64,000 nucleotides of DNA from Prosthecobacter dejongeii (lineage in GTDB: Bacteria; Verrucomicrobiota; Verrucomicrobiia; Verrucomicrobiales; Verrucomicrobiaceae): the NCBI RefSeq assembly GCF_014203045.1, contig NZ_JACHIF010000002.1, forward strand, positions 62,001 through 126,000, in the 5' to 3' direction. Positions 34,549-43,425 of the stretch are shown here, in pieces. Each line of letters opens with the position of its first letter. The first letter of the stretch is position 1. Both the position numbers and the translations under genes were made by a program. The notes beneath the pieces were generated by a model. The model was not told where the DNA came from, did no database searches, and saw only the letters and a program-made list of their open reading frames with translations.

Positions 34549-34989
34549 TTACTTGATCTCGGCGGCCCAGAGGGTCTGCCAGTCGTCGAGGTTGTTGAGG
34601 TCCACAGCACCAGGGTTGACGCCGGTTTCATCGCTCACGCCAGCGGCCTCAAGGATGGTCTTGCGGACATCGTCGCCGTGGATGTAGCCGAGGATGGCCT
34701 GATTGTGCTTGTAGAGATTGGCCTTGGTGAGGTTCACTCCTGGATAAGCTTTCACCCAGGCTTCGAGCTGGACGTAGGTGGGCTTGGTCGCGATGAAGGC
34801 GAGGAATTCATCTTCTTTGATGCCCAGGGCACCGAGGGTCATTCCATCATAACCTTTGCCGCAGGCGGGGTAGTCGGAGTGGAGTTTGCCAGCGGCAGCC
34901 AGGGAGGCCTTCAGCCAGAGGCGGGGCAGGTGAAGCACACCGAGAGGACCGGCAACACCGGAGGAAATGAGGGGGACGATTTGGCTCAT
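34549..34989 (-). CDS. DUF5069 family protein
   Basis: A cytoplasmic protein of 146 aa. The segment LHLPRLWLKASLAAAGKLHSDYP, then GYDGMTLGALGIKEDEFLAFI and YVQLEAWVKAYPG, are the family landmarks as I recall them from Verrucomicrobia. The function of the family is unknown. The ATG at 34989 is chosen because the conserved region begins at once; the frame is open to 35055. It is divergent from hppA. Confidence 0.7.
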   Translation of the reverse strand: MSQIVPLISSGVAGPLGVLHLPRLWLKASLAAAGKLHSDYPACGKGYDGMTLGALGIKEDEFLAFIATKPTYVQLEAWVKAYPGVNLTKANLYKHNQAILGYIHGDDVRKTILEAAGVSDETGVNPGAVDLNNLDDWQTLWAAEIK

Positions 34990-35163
34990 GGATAATGAAG
35001 GGAAGGATTGGTTAGGTCTGAACGGCAGATGGGCTGCCGTCCGTAGAACGTCCATTACGACTGGTTTTCGTCAAAGGCAGGCAGAAAAGAATCAGGATTC
35101 GGTGGTTCATTGGCAGAAGTGGGCGAGCTGGAACGTAGCAAGCGCACTTGTGTGAAAAGGCTG

Positions 35164-35191
35164 TTGCCATGCCATGGGCAACCGCTAGACT
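35164..35191 (+). promoter_or_regulatory. Candidate hppA promoter with overlapping inverted repeat
   Basis: TTGCCA (35164-35169) and TAGACT (35186-35191) have a 16-base spacer. The inverted repeat GTTGCC/GGCAAC (35163-35182) covers the -35 and spacer and might be an operator. The rest of the 249-base gap upstream of hppA shows nothing clear. Confidence 0.3.
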
Positions 35192-35238
35192 CGCGCGCTT
35201 TATTCCCCGGTCCAACCAGCCGGTTTTAGACATCTCCC

Positions 35239-37290
35239 ATGAACTCGTTCCTTCTCGACCAAGGCATCCTAGTATCCATCGCGCTCGCTGTGGTGGGTTT
35301 GGCTTTTGCCATCCTTTTGATTCGCCAAATCATGGCCAGCTCTCCAGGCAATGACCGAATGGCGGTGATTGGGGATGCGATTCAGCAGGGGGCAAAAGCG
35401 TATCTCAACCGCCAGATTCGTGCGGTGAGTCTCATTGCCATCGTGGTGTTTGCCATCGTTTGGTACACGCGTGGCAGTCTGGCTAGTGCGGGTTTTGTGG
35501 TGGGGGCGGTTTGCTCCATGGTGGCGGGTTACATCGGCATGATGGTGGCGGTGCGTGCGAACGTGCGCACGGCCTGGGCAGCCAGCATTGGCTCGCACCC
35601 TGCGCTGAAGGTGGCCTTCAACGGTGGTGCGGTCACGGGGCTGCTGGTGGTGGCTTTGGGACTGCTTTCTGTGGGTGTGTTTTACCTCATCGTGGAAAAG
35701 ATGGCCGGCGCGAAGGCGGCGATTGATGCCTTGATTGGCCTGGCACTCGGTAGCTCATTGATCTCTGTCTTTGCTCGTCTGGGCGGCGGTATTTATACCA
35801 AGGCAGCGGATGTAGGCGCGGATTTGGTCGGCAAGATCGAGCAGAATTTGAATGAAGATGATCCACGCAACCCGGCGACCATCGCGGACAATGTGGGTGA
35901 TAACGTGGGGGACTGCGCAGGCATGGCGGCTGACGTTTTTGAAACCTATGCAGTTAGTCTCATCGGCGGTATTTTGGTCGGTCACCTGACGGGGCCTGAA
36001 GGCAACCACTCGGTGCTGGTGTATCCTTTTGTGCTTTGTGGGCTATCCATCCTTTCTTCCTTGCTCGGCATCGGCTGGGTGAACTTTGTAAAGCAGAAGG
36101 CGACGGCTTCTCTGGTCAGTGGTGTAGCGGTGGCAGGCGTTGTTTCTGCTGGTCTGTTTAAGTGGGCGACGGATGTGATGTTCCCTGAAGCCATCGTGAT
36201 GGCGGGCAAGACGGTGACGGCCAATGACCTGTTTTATTGTGCTTTGATCGGCATCGTGCTGACCTTTGTGGTGGTGTGGATCACGAATTACTTTACTAGC
36301 ACTGCCCACGCCCCTGTGCGCCGGATTGCTAAGGCCTCCGAGACGGGGCATGCGACGAATATCATTGCCGGTATCAGCGTGGGCCACCATGCCACCCTCC
36401 TACCCGTGCTGGCCATCGCGGCCTCCATTTGGGGCTGCTGGGACATGGGGGGGCTGTATGGTATCGCCATCGCCGTTGTTTCCATGCTGAGCCTTAGTGG
36501 CATCATCATTTCCCTGGATGCGTTTGGCCCGATCACCGACAACGCGGGTGGTATCGCCGTGATGTCTGGCCTACCTGAAGAGGTGCGCAAGATCACGGAT
36601 GAACTGGATGCTGTGGGCAACACGATGAAGGCAGTGACGAAAGGTTACGCCATCGCCTCCGCCGGTCTGGCGGCCATGGTGCTGTTCGGCTCTTATGTGG
36701 AAGAGGTGAAGGCTTTCCTGAAGCTGGATGTGCTGGTCTTTGACCTGATGAACCCGCAGGTCATTATCGGCATGTTCATCGGTGGTCTGCTGCCTTACCT
36801 GTTCACCGCCTTTGGCATGGATGCCGTGGGCAATGCCGCCGGTGCCGTGGTGCGTGAGGTGCGCCGCCAGATCCAGCTCAAGCCTGGCATTCTCACTGGG
36901 CAGGATGTGCCGGAGTATGGCCAGTGCGTGGACATCGTGACGAAAGCCGCTTTGCGCCAGATGATCGTGCCTGCGCTGCTGCCGATCGTGTTTGTGGTTG
37001 GCGTGGCCTTCCTGGGCAAGGAAGCCCTGGGCGGCCTGCTCATCGGCACCATCATCACAGGCCTGTTTGTGGGTATCGCCATGACGAGTTCAGGCGGTGC
37101 TTGGGACAATGCCAAGAAGTATGTGGAAGAAGGCAACCATGGTGGGAAAGGCAGCTTTGCCCACGCGGCAGCCGTGACGGGTGACACTGTGGGCGATCCT
37201 TACAAGGACACATCAGGTCCTGCGGTAAACCCGATGATCAAAGTGGTGAACGTGCTGGCCATCTTGGTGATCCCGCTGTTCTTCAAATAA
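35239..37290 (+). CDS. hppA: Membrane-bound proton-translocating pyrophosphatase
   Basis: This integral membrane enzyme couples pyrophosphate hydrolysis to H+ pumping. It is 683 aa with about 16 membrane helices. The catalytic loop [20 protein letters not shown] and the [19 protein letters not shown] motif bind Mg-PPi. [17 protein letters not shown] has Lys at the position that distinguishes the K+-independent class (Ala in K+-dependent enzymes), so it is likely a K+-independent H+ pump. It is monocistronic with a clear terminator. Confidence 0.95.
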   Translation: MNSFLLDQGILVSIALAVVGLAFAILLIRQIMASSPGNDRMAVIGDAIQQGAKAYLNRQIRAVSLIAIVVFAIVWYTRGSLASAGFVVGAVCSMVAGYIGMMVAVRANVRTAWAASIGSHPALKVAFNGGAVTGLLVVALGLLSVGVFYLIVEKMAGAKAAIDALIGLALGSSLISVFARLGGGIYTKAADVGADLVGKIEQNLNEDDPRNPATIADNVGDNVGDCAGMAADVFETYAVSLIGGILVGHLTGPEGNHSVLVYPFVLCGLSILSSLLGIGWVNFVKQKATASLVSGVAVAGVVSAGLFKWATDVMFPEAIVMAGKTVTANDLFYCALIGIVLTFVVVWITNYFTSTAHAPVRRIAKASETGHATNIIAGISVGHHATLLPVLAIAASIWGCWDMGGLYGIAIAVVSMLSLSGIIISLDAFGPITDNAGGIAVMSGLPEEVRKITDELDAVGNTMKAVTKGYAIASAGLAAMVLFGSYVEEVKAFLKLDVLVFDLMNPQVIIGMFIGGLLPYLFTAFGMDAVGNAAGAVVREVRRQIQLKPGILTGQDVPEYGQCVDIVTKAALRQMIVPALLPIVFVVGVAFLGKEALGGLLIGTIITGLFVGIAMTSSGGAWDNAKKYVEEGNHGGKGSFAHAAAVTGDTVGDPYKDTSGPAVNPMIKVVNVLAILVIPLFFK

Positions 37291-37316
37291 GCGCTAGATT
37301 CGCTAACATTCGAGAG

Positions 37317-37348
37317 CGGGCTATCCTCACTGGGCAGCCCGTTTTTTT
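37317..37348 (+). terminator. Terminator of hppA
   Basis: CGGGCT (37317-37322) pairs with AGCCCG (37336-37341), followed by seven T. It begins 27 bases after the hppA stop. Confidence 0.8.
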
Positions 37349-37421
37349 GTTAAGCGGATGGGGCTGTAAGGGTTCGATGATCGAGCCTTTACCTGGGCTT
37401 TTAATGCCAGCCTCAACGTAG

Positions 37422-37616
37422 TTAGGCCTTAGCCTTCGACCCTTTTTTATTGCGATCCCGGCGCCATTCGGCGCGGTGATTTTGGGCCCATTCATTGAGG
37501 GCGCGCTCGAAACCGACATCGCGATTTTCTTTTTCACTGACCAGCCACTTGTGCCGCAGGATCTGTTCGAGTTCCGCTTTGAACTCGGAGTAGGCATTGA
37601 GGGGGGCAGCGGGCAT
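37422..37616 (-). CDS. Small conserved basic protein
   Basis: From the ATG at 37616 this is a 64-residue protein (YSEFKAELEQILRHKWLVSE ... DVGFERALNEWAQNHRAEWR) ending in a Lys-rich tail. I recall similar small proteins with the pattern HKW-SE-GRDxGFERAL-W-HR-WR in many bacteria, but no function. The in-frame region up to 37748 is not typical coding sequence and I leave it out. Confidence 0.65.
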   Translation of the reverse strand: MPAAPLNAYSEFKAELEQILRHKWLVSEKENRDVGFERALNEWAQNHRAEWRRDRNKKGSKAKA

Positions 37617-37764
37617 GAGGCGGAAGGTGAGTTTCGATGGGAAACGGTAGATTGCAAGGTCTCGCGAAAATGAGCTCAGACTGAAATGAAGTCGCCGTGC
37701 AGAAAGAAAATGACAAAGGTGTAAGCTAGGTATAACGTCCAGGCTCAACCGAAACGTTGCACGT

Positions 37765-37839
37765 GCCGAAGTAGCTCAGTGGTAGAGCATCGCATTCGTA
37801 ATGCGAGGGTCGCGGGTTCAAATCCCGCCTTCGGCTCCA
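37765..37839 (+). tRNA. tRNA-Thr (anticodon CGU)
   Basis: The cloverleaf is complete: acceptor GCCGAAG/CTTCGGC, D arm GCTC/GAGC, anticodon stem TCGCA/TGCGA with loop TTCGTAA (anticodon CGT), variable region GGGTC, and T arm GCGGG-TTCAAAT-CCCGC. The discriminator base is T and the CCA end is encoded (37837-37839). Confidence 0.95.
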
Positions 37840-37853
37840 CTCCGTGTCAGGAA

Positions 37854-38738
37854 ATGACTCCAGCCCCAGAAACGCCTCGTGCCAGCCGCAATCGTCGGCA
37901 GGGGGACACCTTGGGTCTTTTAGCAAGGTTGGCAGGTGCTGTTGCTTTAGTTTTATTGATTGCGGCATTGTTTAACCTCAGCATCCACAAGCTGGAGCGC
38001 AGCCCGCCTGTGCAGCCTGAATATCAACCTTCTGCCAAGATTCCGAGAGCGGAGCCTGTTAAAGCCACGTCGGCATCTCCTGCGGAGGTCGTTCAGGGGA
38101 TTGAACGACTGGAGGAAAAGCGATCTCAAATCGAGACGGTTATCCGCGCATTTTTTAAGGCCGCAACGGTGGAAGATAAATTGGCTTTCGCCCGTGCGCC
38201 CGAGCGTGTGCGACCGTTGTTGCGGGATTATTATCGCCAGCGCCCTTTCCAGCCGCGCACCGTAACTGGGCTGGGAACTTGCCAGTCAGTCGGAGAAAAA
38301 GGCTATCGTCTAGGCTACATTCAGGCTCTTTTTGCCCAAGAGACGCCTGTGAGTGTCATCGTGGAGGAGCAGGAGGATAAGCAATTTCGCGTGGATTGGG
38401 AAAGCTTGGTTCGTTACAGTGAAATGGAATGGGCTGATTTTATCCGGCAGCGGCCTGAAACGCCTACCATGATGCGGGTCATGGCTTCTCAAAGTGTCAT
38501 GAAGCCAGCCGAGGGGCGCGAATGGCTACAAATCAGTAGCCCGGGTCATGATCACGCCATCCAGGCTTATTTTGACCGCAACGACCCCAAGTTTCAGCCT
38601 TTAGTGGATCAACTTCAGGCCGGGGGCTGGAAAAATGTTCCGCTCACGCTCAGACTGTGTTATTCGAAACCTAAATTAAACGCTGACACCGTTCAGATCG
38701 TAAACTGTGAAGGCAAAGGCTGGTTGATACTAAACTGA
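37854..38738 (+). CDS. Membrane-anchored protein of unknown function
   Basis: Starting only 14 bases after the tRNA CCA end, this 294-residue protein has a basic N-terminus, one transmembrane helix (LAGAVALVLLIAALFNLSI), a Pro-rich linker and a soluble domain (VIRAFFKAATVEDKLAFAR ... ERVRPLLRDYY; then YSEMEWADFIRQRPETPTMM). I do not recognise a family. The region resembles many uncharacterised Verrucomicrobia proteins with one helix and a periplasmic domain. The ATG at 37854 is chosen because the open frame upstream crosses the tRNA. A likely transcript would start upstream of or within the tRNA. Confidence 0.75.
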   Translation: MTPAPETPRASRNRRQGDTLGLLARLAGAVALVLLIAALFNLSIHKLERSPPVQPEYQPSAKIPRAEPVKATSASPAEVVQGIERLEEKRSQIETVIRAFFKAATVEDKLAFARAPERVRPLLRDYYRQRPFQPRTVTGLGTCQSVGEKGYRLGYIQALFAQETPVSVIVEEQEDKQFRVDWESLVRYSEMEWADFIRQRPETPTMMRVMASQSVMKPAEGREWLQISSPGHDHAIQAYFDRNDPKFQPLVDQLQAGGWKNVPLTLRLCYSKPKLNADTVQIVNCEGKGWLILN

Positions 38739-38740
38739 CA

Positions 38741-38747
38741 GGAGGAG
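38741..38747 (+). promoter_or_regulatory. Shine-Dalgarno fixing the GTG start of the H1-tailed PHP gene
   Basis: GGAGGAG lies 8 bases before the GTG at 38756. It is strong enough to show that translation starts at the beginning of the Lys-rich extension, not at the catalytic domain 600 bases later. Confidence 0.75.
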
Positions 38748-38755
38748 CTAACCAC

Positions 38756-40195
38756 GTGAGCAAGACCCACCCACCCAAGTCCAAGACGGCTAAAAAAACG
38801 GTGCCTGCTAAGCCCGCCCCCAAAGCTGTAACCAAAAAAGCTCCCTCTAAAGCTCCTGCCAAAAAGCCTGTGCAAACTAAGCCGACGACAAAAAGTGTGG
38901 CTAAAAAGCAGCCAGTTAAAACAGTCAGTGCGGCGAAAAAAATAGTTTCGGCGAAAAAAGCACCGCCGCCTGCGAAGAAGGTGGCTGCAAAGAAAGATGC
39001 GCCTGCGAAAAAGGCCACTCCGGCAAAAAAAGTCGCACCCATTAAAAAGCCTGTTGCCGTGAAGAAAGCACCTCCGGCGAAGAAAGACGCGGTAGCGAAA
39101 AAGCCAGCTGCACCTGTGAAGAAAGCGCCGACTCAGCCAACAGCTAGCGTGAAAGCGCCCGCCGTGAAGCCTGTGGTGAAAGTGGAAGTGAAGGCAGAGA
39201 CTCCTGCTCCGGTGAAGCCAACTCCAGCACCCGTCGCAAAGCCCGCTGCATCCTCAAAAGCGGGGGGTAAGGCTCCTGCTGCGCCAGTGGTTGTGGCGGA
39301 TCCTATTGCACCGCCCAAGCCACCTGTGATCTCGGATGAAAAGCCCGTTGCGGTAAAATCAGGTGCGCTGTTTTATGATTCCCACATGCACACTCCCCTG
39401 TGTAAACATGCCTGGGGTGAACCTGAAGAATATGCGGCCCAGGCGCTGAAGTCGGGCCTGAAGGGAATCATCTTCACTTGTCATTGCCCGATGCCAGATG
39501 GTTTTTGGCCGACCGTGCGCATGTCTGATAGCGAATTTGATACTTACGTGTCCATCGTTCAGCGGACGGCCGAGGCCTATAAAGGCAAGCTGGACGTCTG
39601 TTTAGGACTGGAGAGTGAGTTCTTCCCGGGCCATGAAAAGTGGATTGAAAACCTCCACAAACGGGCAGAGTTCGACTACATTTTGGGCGCTGTGCACTGG
39701 CAGTCGAAGGATTACTTGGCCAAGTTTGAAACTGGCACTATCGAAAATTTCCGTCGCACTTACTTTGAGCATTTGGCGCAGAGTGCTGAGACGGGGCTTT
39801 ATGATTGTCTTGCCCACCCCGATTTGGTGAAAAACTATCACCCTGATTCCTGGTGTTTTGCCATCATCAAAAACACCGTTTCCACGGTTTTGGACCGCAT
39901 TGCTAAAACGGGGGTAGCGATGGAGTTGAATACCTCGGGGCTGAATAAAAGCTATTCGGAGATGAATCCCGGCAATGAGATGCTGCGCATGATGGCTGAG
40001 CGAAAAATCCCCGTCGTTTTGGGCAGTGATTCTCACAAGCCTGTTCGCGTGGGTGAGCACTTCATCACGGCGCTGAATAACTTGAGTGATGCGGGCTACG
40101 AGGAAATCAGCTACTTCAAAAAACGTCAGCGGATTGACCTGCGAATCAGTGATGTGCTCGCTAGTATTCGGAAAGCGATTGATGCCAATTCTTAA
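38756..40195 (+). CDS. PHP-domain histidinol-phosphatase-like protein with histone-H1-like N-terminal extension
   Basis: Residues 1-200 are almost only Lys, Ala, Pro, Val and Thr in KKxPAKK-type repeats, like eukaryotic H1 tails and bacterial H1-like proteins (chlamydial Hc2, Bordetella BpH1). Residues 203-479 are a PHP phosphoesterase: FYDSHMHTPLCKHAWGEP (His210/212 metal ligands), TCHCPMPDG, GLESEFFPG, GAVHW, CLAHPDLVK and LGSDSHKP. This matches HisK-type histidinol phosphatases (last phosphatase step of histidine synthesis). Whether it still acts on histidinol phosphate is inferred. The extension could bind nucleic acid. The GTG start is supported by a strong Shine-Dalgarno. Confidence 0.85.
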   Translation: MSKTHPPKSKTAKKTVPAKPAPKAVTKKAPSKAPAKKPVQTKPTTKSVAKKQPVKTVSAAKKIVSAKKAPPPAKKVAAKKDAPAKKATPAKKVAPIKKPVAVKKAPPAKKDAVAKKPAAPVKKAPTQPTASVKAPAVKPVVKVEVKAETPAPVKPTPAPVAKPAASSKAGGKAPAAPVVVADPIAPPKPPVISDEKPVAVKSGALFYDSHMHTPLCKHAWGEPEEYAAQALKSGLKGIIFTCHCPMPDGFWPTVRMSDSEFDTYVSIVQRTAEAYKGKLDVCLGLESEFFPGHEKWIENLHKRAEFDYILGAVHWQSKDYLAKFETGTIENFRRTYFEHLAQSAETGLYDCLAHPDLVKNYHPDSWCFAIIKNTVSTVLDRIAKTGVAMELNTSGLNKSYSEMNPGNEMLRMMAERKIPVVLGSDSHKPVRVGEHFITALNNLSDAGYEEISYFKKRQRIDLRISDVLASIRKAIDANS

Positions 40196-40276
40196 TCGAC
40201 AGCAGGCCTTTTAGGAATTGGTTCGAATCCATGAAAAGTGCCCCAGCCGTTGCTTGCGGGCGCGCCAGTCATCGCT

Positions 40277-41437
40277 ATGGGCAACGGTTCCATGATTTCT
40301 TTTCCAGACAGCCCGGTCGCCGTGCTTTGCAGCGGTGGCGACGCCCCCGGTATGAATGCCTTCCTGCGCGCTATCGTGCGTCTGGGGCTCAATCGGCATA
40401 AAGTGCCAGTTTTGGGCATTCGGGGGGGCTACCGAGGTCTGGTGCGTGCCGCGAAGCAGGTGAATGGAGACGCCGCAGAACTGGTGCGGTTGAAATTAGA
40501 GATCACTGCCAACACGGGCAATCGCGGTTTGATCGATGCCCAGCAGAGCATCATTCAGATGGATCACGCCAGTGTCAGTGGGATCATGGGCAAAGGGGGA
40601 ACGATTTTAGGTTCGGCGCGTTGCTTAGATTTTCATAAGCCCGAAGTTCGCCGGAGTGTCATTCAGCTCTTGGAAAACCTGGGTGTGCGCGCTTTGGTGG
40701 TGGCGGGTGGGGATGGGTCACTCACGGGTGCTCGCCTTTTGGCTGAAGAGAGCAACCTCAAGATCATCGGAGTACCTTCCACGATTGATAACGATCTGCA
40801 ATTCACAGAGATGGCTCTGGGCGTGGATACGGCTGTGCATACGCTGGTGTGGGCCGTGGACCATTTCATTGACACTGCGCGCAGCCACCGTCGAGTGATG
40901 GTACTGGAGACGATGGGGCGCGAAAGTGGTGACCTTGCCCGCATGGCAGCCCTGGCCTCGGGTGCGGAGATGGTCATCACGCCGGAAGGCGGACCGCTGA
41001 CAGAAAAGTCCATGATGGCCTACGCAGAGGAGATCGAAGGGGCGATGACTCGCGGTCGTGGCCACGCCATCGTGCTCATAGCTGAAGGGGTGAAATTTGA
41101 CCCGCCGCAGTCGCGCAATGGGGCCTACATTTTGCGGGATGCATTTCAGAAGTACTTTCAGCGTGAAGGGGCTCCGTTCCAGGATCTGGAAGTGCGCCCC
41201 TCCGTGCTTGGGCATCTTCAGCGCGGTGGTCACACCACGCCGGGAGATTGCATCTTGGCGGCTCGTTTCGCGGAAGAAGCCTGGAAAGCGATCTTGGATC
41301 CGAATGCTGGCAATGGCATCACAGCGCTGCAGCATAACAAAGCCACAATGGTACCCTTTGGCTGTGCTGATTTGCCCGAGCGCGCGCTATCTTCCGTTGC
41401 GATGGATCGTTTGCATGATGATTTGAGCTCCTGGTAA
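40277..41437 (+). CDS. pfkA: 6-phosphofructokinase
   Basis: Phosphofructokinase family member of about 386 aa. The N-terminus has CSGGDAPGMNAFLRAIVR, then IMGKGGTILGSAR, the GGDGSL motif (Gly rather than Asp, the ATP-dependent type), PSTIDNDLQFTE with catalytic Asp, and ETMGRESGDLARMAALASGA. Length above the E. coli enzyme (320) suggests a long-clade enzyme. ATP versus pyrophosphate use is inferred from GGDGS. The start is uncertain (ATG 40277 or 40292; no clear Shine-Dalgarno). Confidence 0.88.
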   Translation: MGNGSMISFPDSPVAVLCSGGDAPGMNAFLRAIVRLGLNRHKVPVLGIRGGYRGLVRAAKQVNGDAAELVRLKLEITANTGNRGLIDAQQSIIQMDHASVSGIMGKGGTILGSARCLDFHKPEVRRSVIQLLENLGVRALVVAGGDGSLTGARLLAEESNLKIIGVPSTIDNDLQFTEMALGVDTAVHTLVWAVDHFIDTARSHRRVMVLETMGRESGDLARMAALASGAEMVITPEGGPLTEKSMMAYAEEIEGAMTRGRGHAIVLIAEGVKFDPPQSRNGAYILRDAFQKYFQREGAPFQDLEVRPSVLGHLQRGGHTTPGDCILAARFAEEAWKAILDPNAGNGITALQHNKATMVPFGCADLPERALSSVAMDRLHDDLSSW

Positions 41438-41452
41438 GCAGGATTGTTTTTC

Positions 41453-41486
41453 GGCCTTATTCCTACTCGGAGTGAGGCCTTTTAAT
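41453..41486 (+). terminator. Terminator of the phosphofructokinase gene
   Basis: GGCCTTATTCC (41453-41463) pairs with GGAGTGAGGCC (41469-41479) with G-U pairs around TACTC, then TTTTAATT. It lies 15 bases after the stop. Confidence 0.8.
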
Positions 41487-41516
41487 TGTTGGGATTGAGG
41501 AGCTGCCAGGGCTGAT

Positions 41517-43343
41517 CTAAACGGGAGCTCTCGCTGCGGCTGCTACGATTTTTTGTAACTCGGTCAGCTCACGGTAGAGATCCAAACTTTCGCGCTGGAG
41601 ATCGGCGACATCCTGGGGGTCTAGGTTAGGATGCTTGAGCTGAGTTTGCAGGCGCTGGTGTTGTTGCTTGAGGCATTTTAGAGACAAGATCTGGAGGGCG
41701 TGCTGGGCATCCACCAGCTTTCCTGGAGGTGGGGCCATGTGTTGCACTTGGGTTAGTGCGGCCTCCTCGTCTCGGTCTAAAGTGAAAAGGAAGGTATTGA
41801 AAGAGTCTGGGTTGGCAGGTTCGAAGTCGCCTAACCAGACGCGTGATAAAAGCTCCGTGCCGACGAGCTCGTGCAGTACCTTTTGTTCGCCATGCTCGCG
41901 CAGCCAGAGCAATATTTCAGGATCTGAAAGCGCCAGACGGCACAGCATGAGTGCGGTGGCATCCTGACTGGCCAGGAGTTTTTCCCCGGCGCGTTCGGTG
42001 GTGGGGCCAGCCTCTTTTTTGCTGCGGCTGCTGCTGCCTTTTTCGGCCTTGGTCACCAGCTTGCGCATGATTTCCTCGGAGATGCCCAGGCTGTTGGCCA
42101 CGCGCTGGATGGTGGTCTGCTTGGCGATGGGCGTGTCGAAGAGCTTAACGTTTTCCGCCATTTCTTCAGCGAACTTAATGCGCTCCCGCATCTCCGTCAG
42201 GTCGCGGCGGGAGCCGACGCTGGCGAGCTGGTAGTCCACAAAATCTTTGGCGTGTTTGACGAGTTCGCCAAAGGCTTCCACGCCTTCTTTGCGGATGTAA
42301 GAGTCCGGGTCTTCACCCTTGGGCAACATGGCTACTTTGACAATGAGGCCATAGGGGGCCAGGGCCTGGAAGGCGCGCTCGGCAGCCTTGTAGCCAGCGT
42401 TGTCCGAGTCATAACAGAGCACAATTTCATCGGCCTGACGTTTCAGGGCTTTGGCGTGGAATTCTGTGAAGGCGGTGCCCTGGCCTGCGACCACGTTTTG
42501 AAAGCCAGCCTCATAGACCATGAGGGTGTCAATCTGGCCTTCACAGACGATGGCCTGGCCTGCCTTGGAAATGCCGCGCTTCGATTTGTCGAAGCCAAAG
42601 AGGACTTTGCTCTTGCTGAACAGCGGGGTCTCGGGCGAGTTCAGATACTTCGCCACTTTGGCATCGGCCTCCAGGACGCGTCCGCTGAAGGCGATGACCT
42701 CGCCATTGTCATTGCAGATGGGAAACATCAAGCGGTGGCGGAAACGTGGGTAGGCATCGCCGCGTTCTTCACTGGTAGCCAGGATGCCTCCCTCAATGAG
42801 CAGGCCGGAGCCGATCTTGTTTTTCATGGCCCATTCCCGCAGGGGTTGGGTATTGGGTGGGGCATAGCCGAGCTTCCAGCGTTTGGCCACCTCAGCACTG
42901 ATGCCACGGCTTTTCAGGTATTGCCGGGCGGCATCGGCCATGGGGTGTTTCATCAGGAGCTGGTGGTACCAGGTGGCGATCTCCTGATGCACGCGGATGA
43001 GGGAGCTGCGCAGCTTGGCCGCAGCTTCGGCATTGGCGTCCCAGACTTCTTCCTCGATGCGGATGCCGGCCTGCTCCGCCAAGCGCTTGACCGCCTCCAT
43101 GAAGGTGAGGCCGTCGTGCTCCATGACAAAGCGGAAGGCATTGCCGCCAGCACCGCAGCCGAAGCAATGGTAGGAATTGGTGGAAGGGCGAACGTTGAAG
43201 GAAGGGGACTTTTCGTTGTGAAAGGGGCACAGGCCCACCCAGTTTGTCCCGGCCCGGCGCAGCTTTACGGAGCGCCCCACCACGTCCACGATGTCCGTGG
43301 CGGCGAGCACTTGCTGCAAGGTTTCTTCCGGGATGCGAGGCAT
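41517..43343 (-). CDS. dnaG: DNA primase
   Basis: DnaG makes RNA primers for replication. The CHC2 zinc finger is at the N-terminus (CPFHNEKSPSF ... YHCFGCGAGG), followed by the RNA polymerase core with the Toprim motif (VCEGQIDTLMVYEAGF, then VLCYDSDNAGYKAAERA). The last 170 residues are a helicase-binding C-terminal domain. 608 aa is normal. The gene is downstream of an MFS gene in the same orientation with an 82-base gap, so its own promoter is likely. The usual rpoD partner is not adjacent. Confidence 0.96.
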   Translation of the reverse strand: MPRIPEETLQQVLAATDIVDVVGRSVKLRRAGTNWVGLCPFHNEKSPSFNVRPSTNSYHCFGCGAGGNAFRFVMEHDGLTFMEAVKRLAEQAGIRIEEEVWDANAEAAAKLRSSLIRVHQEIATWYHQLLMKHPMADAARQYLKSRGISAEVAKRWKLGYAPPNTQPLREWAMKNKIGSGLLIEGGILATSEERGDAYPRFRHRLMFPICNDNGEVIAFSGRVLEADAKVAKYLNSPETPLFSKSKVLFGFDKSKRGISKAGQAIVCEGQIDTLMVYEAGFQNVVAGQGTAFTEFHAKALKRQADEIVLCYDSDNAGYKAAERAFQALAPYGLIVKVAMLPKGEDPDSYIRKEGVEAFGELVKHAKDFVDYQLASVGSRRDLTEMRERIKFAEEMAENVKLFDTPIAKQTTIQRVANSLGISEEIMRKLVTKAEKGSSSRSKKEAGPTTERAGEKLLASQDATALMLCRLALSDPEILLWLREHGEQKVLHELVGTELLSRVWLGDFEPANPDSFNTFLFTLDRDEEAALTQVQHMAPPPGKLVDAQHALQILSLKCLKQQHQRLQTQLKHPNLDPQDVADLQRESLDLYRELTELQKIVAAAARAPV

Positions 43344-43425
43344 GGGGTAGAGAAGATGGCGGAGGCCGGGCCAGTGTGCAACTGGCGCGGCGGAGTAACG
43401 GTAATACCGAGGGGGAGGTGAGCTC

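Noticed and set aside
37765..37839. tRNA-Thr as an integration site of a genomic island
   Set aside because: No integrase, no repeated tRNA end and no composition change were seen downstream.
38671..39042. Phe/Ala/Gly-rich minus-strand frame over the H1-like tail
   Set aside because: It is the mirror of Lys/Ala codons and not a membrane protein gene.
42252..43421. 389-residue open frame antisense to dnaG
   Set aside because: It is the complement of a strongly conserved gene in the same codon register and shows no domain; high GC leaves long shadow frames.
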